Source: Saccharina japonica
Lineage: Eukaryota > Sar > Phaeophyceae > Laminariales > Laminariaceae
Reading direction: 5' to 3'
NCBI GenBank assembly: GCA_008828725.1
Contig: MEHQ01004134.1
Span: 1-64,000, forward strand
Length of the DNA: 64,000 nucleotides
Shown: positions 1 to 11,079 of the stretch, in pieces
Layout: each line of letters starts with the position of its first letter
Position numbering within the stretch: the first letter of the stretch is position 1
Notes under the pieces: generated by a model
Database searches by the model: none
The model's input: only the letters and a program-made list of their open reading frames with translations
Told to the model about the DNA's origin: nothing
Program-made: the position numbers and the translations under genes

Positions 1-430
1 CTAGAGCTATCATAAGTAATATGGAGTCGAGCAGCGGCCGGCCGTGAAGAATAATAATGCCCTTTTGAATATGAAATACATGGGACGGTACCCCCTCCCT
101 CCACACACCAACACAAAGTTGGGATACTCGTGATGTGGAGGCGTTATTATACCGGGGTTAGGGCACACAAATAATAACTACGAGAAAGAAAAAAGGAACC
201 TTCGTGCGTACGGCTAATATTTTGCGGGTAGCTGCCCGTGCCGCAGTGACTATATGCCATACGTATACTATATACCTGTTTCCCCCCACAAAGGTCACAC
301 GACTATTATACGTCCATCCACGACATGAGTACACCCCCCCCCACAAAGCTTAACTATGTAAGTATTATACATTATGTTCGAACATACGTGAGCAAATATG
401 AGAGGAATGCTAAGAATATCTTGGTCTCAC

Positions 431-598
431 CATGAGGCCAAATAGCATGACCAGGAACAACATCCCGCCACCACCGAGGACGGGCGTAGAAAAAACAACA
501 GCCATCTGTGGAACACAAAATAATACACACGCAGCCATGAGAAACGATACGCCAAGGGAAATACCGTTATTGATAGCATACCAAATACCAATACCACT
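431..598 (-). CDS. Internal exon of a multi-pass membrane protein (partial)
   Basis: On the minus strand a pyrimidine-rich tract ending in CAG precedes base 598, and a strong donor, ATG followed by GTGAGA, follows base 431. Between them is a 168-bp open exon of exactly 56 codons in phase 0 at both ends. The peptide begins SGIGIWYAINN and has two hydrophobic segments, around GISLGVSFLMAACVLFCV and GGGGMLFLVMLFGLM, which would fit two transmembrane helices separated by a short QMAVVFSTPVL loop. Reading continues open upstream, which is why longer ORFs can be drawn here, but the acceptor is convincing. No partner exons are visible: upstream sequence is a foldback element, and downstream the window ends. 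I do not recognise the family; a transporter is a guess. It could also be a chance ORF, although two good splice sites, matching phases and hydrophobic content together argue against that. Confidence 0.4.
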
Positions 599-818
599 CT
601 GGGCGCGGCTTAAGACAAGGAAGGGCAGAATAAAGGTTGATGGACATTTAAGGGCAGGGAGGGGCGAATCAAGGGACAGCAGATGGAGTGGATCGATGCT
701 AAGAGCCTTGCTATCGGAGAGTTTTTTCTTTAGATTTTCCGCATATTTTCCCCCCAAGAAAACCACTGGAACTATTTCCAGAATTTGGGAATTGAATACG
801 GGTAAAGATAGCAGGAAC

Positions 819-1150
819 GCTTAGGGCCGTTATTATCGGAGATATGGTTTTCGCCAAATTTTTCATAGTTGTGAAATAAGTTGCATGATTTGTTAAATAA
901 GTTCCAAATATGTGAAACTTAACAAAGGACAAAATATCAGGAAAGGTAAATTTCCACAGTTTGGAAATGCTGGAAAAAAAACTCTCGAAAAACTCTCCGA
1001 CAATAACGGCCCTTAGCAGTCCAATATTCGAAATAAAAATAACGGAAAATGCGGGAACAAAACAAAATGCGCAGGAAAAAAACATAGAAACGTATCAGGA
1101 AAATATGAAAATTTAGGGCAAAAGGTCCTTCAATAATAACGGCCCTAAGC
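819..1150. mobile_element. Foldback/MITE-like element with 18-bp terminal inverted repeats
   Basis: The ends are identical inverted repeats, GCTTAGGGCCGTTATTAT at 819-836 and its complement at 1133-1150. A third inverted copy of the GGGCCGTTATT-GTCGGAGAG sequence lies inside near 985-1017, so the element can fold in more than one way. The interior is A/T-rich with no credible coding sequence. Flanking target duplication is unclear (at most GC). It resembles a non-autonomous DNA transposon; the family is not identified. Confidence 0.55.
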
Positions 1151-2880
1151 CGGAGGTATTTTACGTATGATATGGAGGTCAGACTCTGTGAAGAAATAAG
1201 TTAGTGTTACTATAGATGTCGAACCAAAATATTCCACATACGCCAAGTATCGAAATATGAAATATCGAACTTCGGATATATCGAAATACAAATATCGAGC
1301 GTGCTTTGCCCTCCATCCCCTGGCAACCCCGTGTTTTTTAGCCAAACCTTAGTCTTGCATGTGTTAAATATCGAAAGCGTATACATATACCGATTACTTT
1401 TTTTGTGTATCGGTATCATATCGAAACTTGATTCTCATTCGACATCCAAGACACTATTATTGTAACAACTTATATGCGAGTAGCGTTATTTTTATTTCCC
1501 TTGGTTATCTTAATTTATTTGGGGTTTCATGAGTGATCAACATAAACATTGATTGATGCTTCATGCCTCACAATGTCGGATGGTAAATGAAACACGATGC
1601 TCGTATACTGACTGTAGTATATACCAGAAAGTATGAGGGACCAGGGCATTACTTATTAATTAGCTGTTACGCTGTTGCGCGGGCGCAACATTTGGGTCAA
1701 AATAACCGTTTCACGGAACAGTCGCCGCGAGGCTGGTTGTGCGCAGCGCAACACGCGATTTTGAGCGCGCAATATTTTTCGCCGCAGGCGTAATTTTAAT
1801 CTTCTGTTGCGCGTTTATTTGTCGTGGGAAGCGAGAAAAACAAATGGGGGTCTTTCTTCAAAGTCACCGTGGGCGAAACATTGTTTTCAAAGTTATTTTT
1901 CATAATTTGCCGTAGGTGTTTTTTTATTCAAGCACCTTGGTCCAATTGGCCGTAGTTGAACATGTTTTAGATCCCTTTCCTATTCGCCTATCAAAAACAA
2001 ATATTAGGCACGTTTTGCTACTGGCCGTAGGCTTCTTTTCTTTATGGGGCACCTTTTTTCTATTCGGTGTTGCCGAAAATAAGTTAAAAGGCTTTTTACT
2101 CGGTTTTCAGGCGTATTCGCGCTTATATCGCATTTGTTTCGCCTCCGGGGGGCCTGCAGGGGGCTTGAGAGCCTGCGGCGCGCAACACGCGCCGCAGCCG
2201 TGTTGCGCTGCGCGCACCAGACGCCAAACCACTATTTTATGCCCTCTAAGGGACTTCTGGGCATGCCGCAAGAAGTTTAATCTCCCTCGTAGTGTACATA
2301 TTTGGACGAATGGTATAACACCTTTATTGGTACGGATATACTACGCACGAGTATACCGCAGCAAGCTTATGGGTGCGGTTTGTGACTCGATTCTGGAGAA
2401 TACAATTAGCTGGTCTGGTTAATTTGGTAAGTAAAGTCTAGTTACCTATACAAGCTCTTGACAGGCGAGTCTTACAATCAGACCTTACGCACGAGACGGT
2501 CGCTCATGTGCAGCTCAAATATCGCGTGATTGGACCGTCGCCCCGGAACGGTAATTCAAGAAAAGAATCGCGACAATGTTACGTATTCAATAGCCTTTTC
2601 CCTTATAGTTGCCTCCCGATTGTTTCGTATCAACCGTAATAACCCGATTCCTTTCGGACCGGGCCAAAAACTAAAACACACATTCGTCCTTTGGATTCAA
2701 TCTACTACTAGTAATCAGCTTTAGAGAACGATGTCGGGCGTCAAAATGGTGGATATCGGATGCGCACAAGCGTATGGGATTCTAACAATTGCAAGGCAAA
2801 CGATCCGCAGCCATTCTTGCATGCGAAACTATTATTATTAATAATCGAAATTCCACACAACGGTCAGTAGTGTAAACAGT
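1151..2880. other. Non-coding stretch with half of a GC-rich inverted repeat
   Basis: No credible gene. 1660-1800 contains alternating TTGCGC/GCGCAA palindromes. The stretch from about 1683 to 1760 is matched in inverted orientation at about 4180-4290 (around AAAATAACCG and ACAGTCGCCGCG). A similar GCGC-rich patch lies at 2145-2225 and another at 3880-3990. These look like ends or internal hairpins of a degraded TIR element spread over 1.66-4.30 kb. Confidence 0.35.
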
Positions 2881-5800
2881 GGTTATGCTGTTCCCATGTA
2901 TACTCGTTATTCCAAGAATGGACCAACCATACACGGTTTGTTTCTTGGAAATTCCAGTTCAGGGTTCAATTCATGCCGTATCAACGTTTTGTATTGGAGG
3001 TTTGCTGTACTTGTACAAAGAATATACGGTACACTTATCTATATCCGCGGTAGTGTGTACAGATTTGACAATACAACTATGCATACGTTCGTATTATACT
3101 TTGCTTATTAATACGAGACTAACATAAGAGGGATTAGCAAAATAGGCATATACCTGCGCACTTTGATGCTTATAGGTCATGGTAATGCACCGGAAACGGC
3201 TTCTGGCCACGACCTGCATATTAGTAATAGCGTCCAGATATATCTACCTCAAATGGCCTCAATTGCCGTAGCGGTCCAATTGTTCGGTACTCATTTTACG
3301 TATCACTATTTTTTGGCTTCAAGAAACACCAGAAGTACTATAAATGGTCGAAGAATCATTTTTTGCAATGAAGGATAGACGGCACACAGATGCCGGGGCT
3401 GTAACAGCGGACCGTAATGTACCAGATGTGATACTTCGTATTAGTCTGTTGGCACCATGCCTTTAAGGTCCCACAAAACACGCAAGACAACACGACCATG
3501 TGAATCCTCGATGGGAGAAGACGCAATGAGAGTGTTCTGCTTTCTGACTGAAGTACATCAACTTACTGTGTATATTAGGAGCAATTTGGATTATTTATTA
3601 CGGAGAGCAATCCTACGGTATAGGGGTCTGAGTTTAACACCCGTTGCGGTTGTCGGAACAACGTTCATAAGACTACGTGGGTGATAATATATTGAGAGAC
3701 GGTACGCGTCGGCCTGAGTTGACGTCCCGAGAATTAGGTCTGGCGTCCTGCTATATGTTCATTTACAAATAGTGAAGTTTGAGTTTGACCATTTTATAGT
3801 ACACTTGAAGCAACAGAAGTGTGTTAAATGGTGACGATATAATACCTACGCAGGGCTAATTAGTGTTCGGGGTTTGTTGCGCGCAACGGCCGCCTAAGGA
3901 TGTGTGCGCGCGCGCAACCGCTGTGGGCCCGCAAACAACCAACAGAACACCACTGATTGCGCGCGCAGGCGCGCAGCCCCGACCCCCCCCCGCCGGAGGC
4001 GAAAGCGAAAAAGATGCGATTATCTGATCTAGATGAATGACGCTTAAAATTCGTCTAAAGAAATGACCAATTCGAATTATTACTCAAAGCCATAAAGACG
4101 CTCCACTAAAAGTTTTCTCGACTACGGCGAGAAACAAAATGCGTCAAAAGTTTATTTCGCTGCGTGCAAGAATGTGCACGCCCAAAAACCGCGTATGCTT
4201 TGCCTGCTGAGGCGCGAACTTCGCCTTTCGCGGCGACTGTGACCCCCAATCGGTTATTTTGGCAAGATGTTGCGCGCGGAAACAGCGCAACTTAATTATC
4301 CTGCTACGCACTTTGAGGCCATTTGTAAGTATGTACAATAGAGCGCAGGCATAATTCAGCGGGCAGAAGCGTTTTCCCAGGTGTAGGGTACGCAGATTTA
4401 CTCATTAATGGCTCAAAGTTGCAGTACGGTGTATACATATTATTCTAATACCAAACAAACGACCAACCACGAACCCCCGAACATATGATGTGAATAGTTT
4501 TCTCTGCGATGCCACTTCAGCGTCATTTCCTTGACGATACTCTTGTAGGATACGCCCTCGTGACAGCCTTTTGCAATCGGCATGAATGCTGTTAGGAGGG
4601 ACGGTCATTGAGCGTCTTGTTAGCACGCGCAGAGTCACTCGAGCCAGTAAACTATCCGATTCGTTTTGTTTGAGGTCATAGGTTTATCTTAGTTTTAAGT
4701 TTCGCTATATTGCACACCCTCGCTTTGTTTGTTATGTTGCACCACAAACTGTTCTTAAGTCAACTTTTGAGCGTAAAATACGTCGCGCGAGTGAATAGCG
4801 GTCGTGTGAAAGAAGACTACTTCCCATGATTTTTCTGATTTCTGCTTCTATGCACTGGAACCACGCGGGCCGACAAAACTCCCCGATTTCTTCTGAGAAT
4901 ATTCGTGGGTGCGCAAGGTGGTTCGGATAGGATGATTTGAAGGGGGGGGGTTGTCGATTTGTGAGGTAAGGGTTTCGCGTGGAGGAGGTGCTAATTGATC
5001 GAGGGAGTGAACGGGGGGCATGGATCTTCGTTACTTGCTGGCTTTTAATTTTAAGCTGATACGGCAGGTACAGCAGTACACGTAGAAACAGGATTGTCAA
5101 GCTGAATTTTCTTATTGAGATGGTGCGGTTGTAATGATACGTGCACGAACTTCAGTTTTAGGTTCCCGATTTCTTATTTATACCTGTATTCAGTTGTATT
5201 CCTTTTGCTCGTTTTTTAATTACTGTCCTGTAATATATACCGGTCAAGTATCTTTTAATGTATGCGCAGACTACCGGCATATAGTGCTCGTATGTATGTG
5301 AGCAGGGTGTGTACCTAATACGGGGTAGTAATAGGGGAACTAATACCGGTACACAAAACTCTATGTTTGCCTTTTTGTTTATTATATTTGGTCCTAAAAC
5401 AATGTTGTACTATGGTCCCGTATACCGTTCTAGACATTTTATATATTTCCAGCAGTTATTGCAGGCGTAGTACTGCACTCCTCGTACGTAGCGCTTGCGT
5501 AGTACATCAGTATCTGTCTGTGGTCACTTCTAGTATAACTGATCCAGGCGTCTTTTTATGCGCGTATGCGCCGGCCATGATACGGACATTTTTATTTTTT
5601 ATTTTATTCCTCCCATTACATTATCTTCGCAACTTCGTGTTATCTCCCTCCTTGTCTAATCAGATACGAGAGGTCCAAAGTAGGCTCCTCTCCCTCCTCC
5701 CCATACGTCTTGCTTGGTTTTTATCGCCCGAGAGATTTCGCATGTGTTTCCTCGTACTTTCGTCGAATTTTTGCTTACCCGTATTATCGGTTGACTGAAT

Positions 5801-6575
5801 GCTGACGTACTTATATATTATTTTATATGCGCTCTGGCAGTCGTGTCATTTTTGAGATAAACCTTCCATGAGGAGAATCGAACTCGCTCCGGCCTACATT
5901 TCGTGGTTACAGTTAGACGGCGGGCGAATTCGGCAAACGGCGATATACTCCAGACATACACTACGTAATCATGCTTGCTTGGTAATATGTATGACCACAA
6001 TGGTAATCGTCACTGTGCCAAGCGATTCACACAGCGCCACGTCCATATTCGAATATCGCGGGCAACGGCTTACATAACAGGCACCACTAGAAGGACCACT
6101 ACTCGCTACTAGCAAGTATCTCACATGCTAGCGACCAAGGGAGCATGCTGCAAGTAACACAGTCGTTTACGCCTTCGCGCGTCCGTGTCGGCGAATAAAC
6201 GAGATCAGCACGGGCGGTCTTGCAAAGAAGGCGACAACGGAGCAATCTCTCTCGAGCGTCGCAAATTCGAGGCGGTTCGCCTGCGTTAAAAAAAATCCAC
6301 AGCAAGCCAAGCAGCAGCAGCGCGCAGGCGGCGCCAAGCGTCATTCGAACGCCGGAGGCGGCAGAGGTAAGAATCGGCCCGGACGTCAAATCTGTCGTGG
6401 ATTGATCGCCTTGAAGTATCGAGAGCAAGAGAGCAAGCAATTTGCTCTGCGAAGGAAGTGATACACTACTATACTGCATTACAGCGCATGCGCGAGTACT
6501 GCTGTTTCCAGTAAAAGGATCGCAAGTTAGTATACAAAGATCGTATTCTGTTTGTCCTCGTCGATCTTTCTTTTT
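2880..6575 (+). repeat. Degraded copy of the large 3-kb repeat unit
   Basis: 3.0-3.8 kb follows 8.0-8.75 kb, 4.45-5.1 kb follows 9.0-9.6 and 17.34-18.05 kb, 5.1-5.9 kb follows 18.1-19.02 kb including the SINE, and 6.06-6.57 kb follows 19.5-20.0 kb, all on the same strand. About 430 bp at 3870-4300 has no counterpart in the 8.8-kb copy. No coding capacity survives. Confidence 0.6.
5589..5926 (-). mobile_element. Degraded copy of the 371-bp tRNA-derived SINE
   Basis: Same order of landmarks as the intact copy at 18648-19018: A-rich tail (as T-runs) at the left, the CTCCTCTCCCTCC stretch, the ATATGCGCTCTGG stretch, and the tRNA-like head at the right ending at CGGGCG. About 30 bases shorter through many small deletions, consistent with the poor quality of this block. 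Confidence 0.6.
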
Positions 6576-6576
6576 N
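6576..6576. other. Single undetermined base at a sequence-quality junction
   Basis: Left of this N the sequence is an error-rich copy of the repeat unit. Immediately to its right the sequence matches 9494 onward almost base for base. The N therefore marks a join, and homology between the two direct repeats also starts exactly here. Confidence 0.7.
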
Positions 6577-6974
6577 GGGGTTGTACGATTTTGTGAGGTA
6601 GTGGGTTTCGCCGTGGAGGAGGGGTGGCTTTGAACGGGGGGGGAAGGGGGGGGCATGGCGTCTCGTCGTTGCTGCTGGCTTTTAATTTAAAGCGATACGG
6701 CGGTACAGCAGTACACGATAAAAAACAGGAAATCTGGTCCAAGCTGAATTTCTTACTTGAGATGGGTGGTTTCTACATGCATACGTACACGAACTTCAGT
6801 ATAAGGATTCCCGAATTTCTTGTTTTCCTGTAAATCTCAGTTGTCATTCCTTTTGCTCATTTTCTTATTACCTGTCCTGTAATATATACCAGGTATACAG
6901 TTACTAATAGTACAGCAGCAACTACACGGCAATAGTGTACTCCGTATGTATGTGAGGCAGGGTGTGTCCTACTA

Positions 6975-7079
6975 CGGGGGGGCATAGTAAATAGGACCTA
7001 TTATACGGTACACACAAAAACCTCTATATTTGCCTTTTAGTTTATTAATATTTGGTCCTATGTTTACTATGGTCCCCCG
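6975..7079 (-). mobile_element. Short palindromic MITE (GGACCATAGTAAATAG family)
   Basis: About 105 bp, with ends reading GGGGGGCATAGTAAATAGG and its near-complement CCTATGTTTACTATGGTCCCCC. Further copies lie near 9893-9993, 18290-18450, 45902-45995 and 48988-49091, so this is a family with its own ends rather than part of the host repeat only. Confidence 0.55.
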
Positions 7080-7630
7080 TGATACCGTCCTACGACCATT
7101 TCATATTTTCAGCAGTATCGCAGCAGTAGTACTGCACTCCTGTACGTAGCGTTGCGTAGTACAGCAGTATACTGCTGTGGTCACTATATAACTGATACAG
7201 CAGTCTAGTGGCGGTATGCGCCAGCCAGTAATACCGGCACAATAGGGACAACCGGCACTACTCCGCACACTACAACTACGTACGTACTGCTTGCTGTATG
7301 TATGTACCACACAGGTAAATCCGATCAATGTGCCAAGCGATTCCACAGGCGGTTCGTACATATATATGCGTAAAGCGGGCAACCGGCACTACACAATAGG
7401 CACCATAGAGGGACCACTACCGTACTACTGTAGCCAAAAGTTTCTCACTGCTAGCGACGGGAGCATGTGTAGTAACCCCAGTCGTTCGCCTTCAGCGCGC
7501 GAGTCGGCGAAGAACTGAGCTAACAGGGACGGCGCGGTCTGCAGAACGATGCCGACCAACGGAGAAAATCTCTCCAAGGCGTCGCAAACTTCCGCAGCGG
7601 TTCGCCTGCGTTAAAAAAATCCACAGCAAG

Positions 7631-7654
7631 CAGCAGCAGCAGCAGCAGCAGCAG
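7631..7654 (+). repeat. (CAG)8 microsatellite
   Basis: Eight uninterrupted CAG units inside direct repeat A. The homologous site in copy B (10552-10587) has twelve. Confidence 0.9.
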
Positions 7655-7940
7655 CGCCGTCATCGAACGCCGGAGGAGGGAGAGGGTAACAAGAAGGGAA
7701 GGAAATATCAAAATCCCGTCGATGGATATGATCGTGGAACGCATCATCAGATCGTGGAACGCATCATCAGCAGCAGCAGCAGCACAGCAATTGCCTCTGC
7801 GACAAGAAGGGTGCACCACTATATATACTGCATACAGCAGCAGTGCGAGAGTGCTGCTGTAGTAAACGATACCGCAAGTATACACCTGGTAATACAACAA
7901 GCACTACATGAGCGAGGGAGAGCGGTGTGAAAACTGCACA

Positions 7941-8095
7941 AACGTAGCAACGTTTTTATTGAGGTTTGCTTTCACTTGACAAATGTATACCGGTACACAT
8001 TACTATACCCGGTACGTGTACAACGTTGGACCAAACACAACTATGCATACGTCGTATATACGTTGTTATTAATACGAGCTAAACATAAAAGGGCA
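7941..8095. other. Short non-coding spacer
   Basis: Sequence between direct repeat A and the foldback element. It matches the error-rich 2.95-3.13 kb stretch. Nothing else is visible. Confidence 0.5.
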
Positions 8096-8964
8096 TTAGC
8101 CAAAAATAGGTATACCTACGCACTTTGAGCCATTTATAGGTATACTGCGTAATGACACCGGAAACGGCTTCCTGGCCCGCCTGATATTAGGCCTGCGCTC
8201 CAGTATATCATACCTACAAATGGCTCAAAGTGCGTAGGTACACCTATCATCGGCTACTCATTTTACGTATCACCTATTTTTGGCTTCAAGGGTACCTATA
8301 AATGGCTCGAACGATCACTTTTTGGCAACTGAAAGATAGACAGACGGCCACACCAGATGCCGGGGCTGTCAACCAGCCGACCGTACCTGTCAACCAGATG
8401 TGATACGTCGTATTAGTCGTTTGGGCCACATGCCTTTAATGGGTGTGATCGCGATGCGGAGAAACAGCAATGACGAGTGTTTCCATGCCATTATGCTGAA
8501 AGTACAATACACATACGTACTGTAGTGCAGTATATAGTAGGAGCAACTTTGGTATATATATACGTGTACAGAGTAATACCATACGGTTAAGGGGCTCTGA
8601 GTTACACAGCCGTTGGCGTGGTCCGGAACAACATTCCATAGCCTACGTGGGTGAATATATATGAGGAAGACAGGTACGGTCGGCTGGTTGACAGTCCCGG
8701 AATCTGGTGTGGCCGTCTGTCTATATTTCAGTTACCAAAAAGTGATCGTTTGAGCCATTTATAGGTACACTTAAAGCCAAAAATAGGTGATACGTAAAAT
8801 GAGTAGCCGATAATAGGTGTACCTAAGCACTTTGAGCCATTTGTAGGTATGATATAATGGAGCGCAGGCCCAATATCAGGCGGGCCAGGAAGCCGTTTCC
8901 GGTGTCATTACGCAGTGTACCTATAAATGGCTCAAAGTGCGTAGGTATACCTATTTTTGGCTAA
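8096..8964. mobile_element. Compound foldback element with long terminal inverted repeats
   Basis: The left end begins TTAGCCAAAAATAGGTATAC and the right end is its complement, finishing GGCTAA at 8964. Each side also carries an internal inverted copy of the same ends (near 8215-8245 and 8800-8835), so both halves resemble the 164-bp element at 17135-17298 joined by a unique 450-bp centre. The centre (about 8340-8700) shows no coding signature. The family is unidentified. Confidence 0.6.
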
Positions 8965-9493
8965 TTACCTAAAAAAACGCCCAACCTAACGATCTCCGAA
9001 CATTATGTGTGAATAGTTTTTCTCTGCGATGCACTTCAGCGTCCACTTTCCTTGACCGATCTCTTGTAGGCATACGCCCTCGTGACAGCCAGTTTTGTCC
9101 GGCATAGACTGCTGTTACGGAAGGGAGGGTGTCACGTGAGGTCCTTGCTTAGCAACCGTGCAGAGTCACTCGGCCAAGTAACTATCCGATTTCGTTTTGT
9201 TTGAGGTCAAAAGGTTTTATTAATTTAAGTTTCGCGATATGCACCCACAGCATCGCTTTGTTTGTTACGTTGCACCAACAAACTGTTCTTCAAGTCAACT
9301 TTTGAGCCAAGTACAAAGACAGTCGCCCGAGTGACCTAAACGCGGTACGCTGTGAAAAGAAAGACTACTTCAATGATATTTTGCTTCTCATAGCACTGGA
9401 ACCACGCACGGGCCACACCAAACTCCCCGATTTCCATTCCTAGACAAATCATTCGTGGGTGCGGCAAAGGCGGTTCAGGAATAGAGATGGATT
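8965..9493 (+). repeat. Repeat-unit segment shared with the palindrome arms
   Basis: Matches 17330-17760 on the same strand and 16680-17110 on the opposite strand. No ORF of interest. It lies between the foldback element and direct repeat B. Confidence 0.65.
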
Positions 9494-9892
9494 TGAACGG
9501 GGGGGGGGTTGTACGATTTTGTGAGGTAGAGGGTTTCGCCGTGGAGGAGGGGTGGCTTTAAACGGGGGGGGGGGGGGGGGGCATGGCATCTCGTCGGTGC
9601 TGCTGGCTTTTAATTTAAAGCGATACGGCGGTACAGCAGTACACGATAAAAAACAGGAAATCTGGTCCAAGCTGAATTTCTTACTTGAGATGGGTGGTTT
9701 CTACATGCATACGTACACGAACTTCAGTATAAGGATTCCCGAATTTCTTGTTTTCCTGTAAATCTCAGTTGCCATTCCTTTTGCTCATTTTCTTATTACC
9801 TGTCCTGTAATATATACCAGGTATACAGTTACTAATAGTACAGCAGCAACTACACTCCGTATGTATGTGAGGCAGGGTGTGTCCTACTACGG

Positions 9893-9993
9893 GGGGGCAT
9901 AGTAAATAGGACCTATTATACGGTACACACAAAAACCTCTATATTTGCCTTTTAGTTTATTAATATTTGGTCCTATGTTTACTATGGTCCCCC
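9893..9993 (-). mobile_element. Short palindromic MITE (GGACCATAGTAAATAG family), copy in repeat B
   Basis: Same element and position as at 6975-7079 in direct repeat A. Confidence 0.5.
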
Positions 9994-10538
9994 GTGATAC
10001 CGTCCTACGACCATTTCATATTTTCAGCAGTATCGCAGCAGTAGTACTGCACTCCTGTACGTAGCGTTGCGTAGTACAGCAGTATACTGCTGTGGTCACT
10101 ATATAACTGATACAGCAGTCTAGTGGCGGTATGCGCCAGCCAATAATACCGGCACAATAGGGACAACCGGCACTACTCCGCACACTACAACTACGTACTG
10201 CTTGCTGTATGTATGTACCACACAGGTAAATCCGATCAATGTGCCAAGCGATTCCACAGGCGGTTCGTACATATATATGCGTATAGCGGGCAACCGGCAC
10301 TACACAATAGGCACCATAGAGGGACCACTACTGTACTACTGTAGCCAAAAGTTTCTCACTGCTAGCGACGGGAGCATGTGCAGTAACCCCAGTCGTTCGC
10401 CTTCAGCGCGCGAGTCGGCGAAGAACTGAGCTAACAGGGACGGCGCGGTCTGCAGAACGATGCCGACCAACGGAGAAAATCTCTCCAAGGCGTCGCAAAC
10501 TTCCGCAGCGGTTCGCCTGCGTTAAAAAAATCCACAGC

Positions 10539-10551
<13 letters not shown>

Positions 10552-10579
<28 letters not shown>

Positions 10580-10587
10580 CCGTCATC
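10552..10587 (+). repeat. (CAG)12 microsatellite
   Basis: Twelve uninterrupted CAG units, against eight in the otherwise near-identical copy A. Confidence 0.9.
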
Positions 10588-11079
10588 GAACGCCGGAGGA
10601 GGGAGAGGGTAACAAGAAGGGAAGGAAATATCAAAATCCCGTCGATGGATATGATCGTGGAACGCATCATCAGATCGTGGAACGCATCATCAGCAGCAGC
10701 AGCAGCACAGCAATTGCCTCTGCGACAAGAAGGGTGCACCACTATATACTGCATACAGCAGCAGTGCGAGAGTGCTGCTGTAGTAAACGATACCGCAAGT
10801 ATACACCTGGTAATACAACAAGCACTACATGAGCGAGGGAGAGCGGTGTGAAAACTAGCGCGAACGATGGCAAGGAAGGATGGCGCAGCTTTTGGCAGGT
10901 CTGCGGCAAGGTGCTAACCCGTCTCGTCTAACATGACGCCCAGCCTTTTGCCTTTAGATGACACCGCGTATGATACGTAAATCAGTATGATACCAGGATA
11001 CCAGGTACACCCCAGTAACAGCATGTCCAGCAGTTACTCGTATCATACTGCCACTAGACTACTAGACTACGTACAGCAA

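Larger units (their letters stand above)
1..6575. other. Low-accuracy sequence block (probable unpolished read)
   Basis: From about 2.9 kb to the single N at 6576, every stretch matches better-preserved copies elsewhere in the window (8.0-8.9, 9.0-10.8 and 17.3-20.0 kb) but with scattered one- and two-base insertions, deletions and substitutions, roughly one in every five to ten bases. Order and orientation are conserved. Damage spread evenly over unique, simple and structured parts, and stopping exactly at an N, fits an uncorrected long read joined to a polished contig better than ancient divergence. The first 1.2 kb looks cleaner, since a splice-bounded exon is intact at 431-598. Confidence 0.6.
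6577..7940 (+). repeat. Direct repeat copy A of the large repeat unit
   Basis: Nearly identical to 9494-10858. Differences include CAG length and a short extra segment near 6920. It contains the AGATGGGTGGTTTC segment, the short GGACCATAGTAAATAG palindromic element, an ATACAGCAGTATACTGCTGT stretch and a CAG microsatellite. It lacks the SINE (empty site near 7226-7250). Several 60-90-codon ORFs occur but no family or splice context supports them. Confidence 0.75.
9494..10858 (+). repeat. Direct repeat copy B of the large repeat unit
   Basis: Nearly identical to 6577-7940, and continuous with 8965-9493 in the same order as in the right palindrome arm (17.3-20.2 kb). Homology stops abruptly after GTGTGAAAACT at 10858. 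It has no SINE: the empty site reads TACCGGCACAATAGGGACAA near 10147. Confidence 0.75.

Noticed and set aside
6577-10858. LTR retrotransposon with 1.3-kb direct repeats as LTRs
   Set aside because: The left repeat starts at an N junction, there is no TG...CA border, primer-binding site or polyprotein, and the same unit occurs in the palindrome arms with longer homology.
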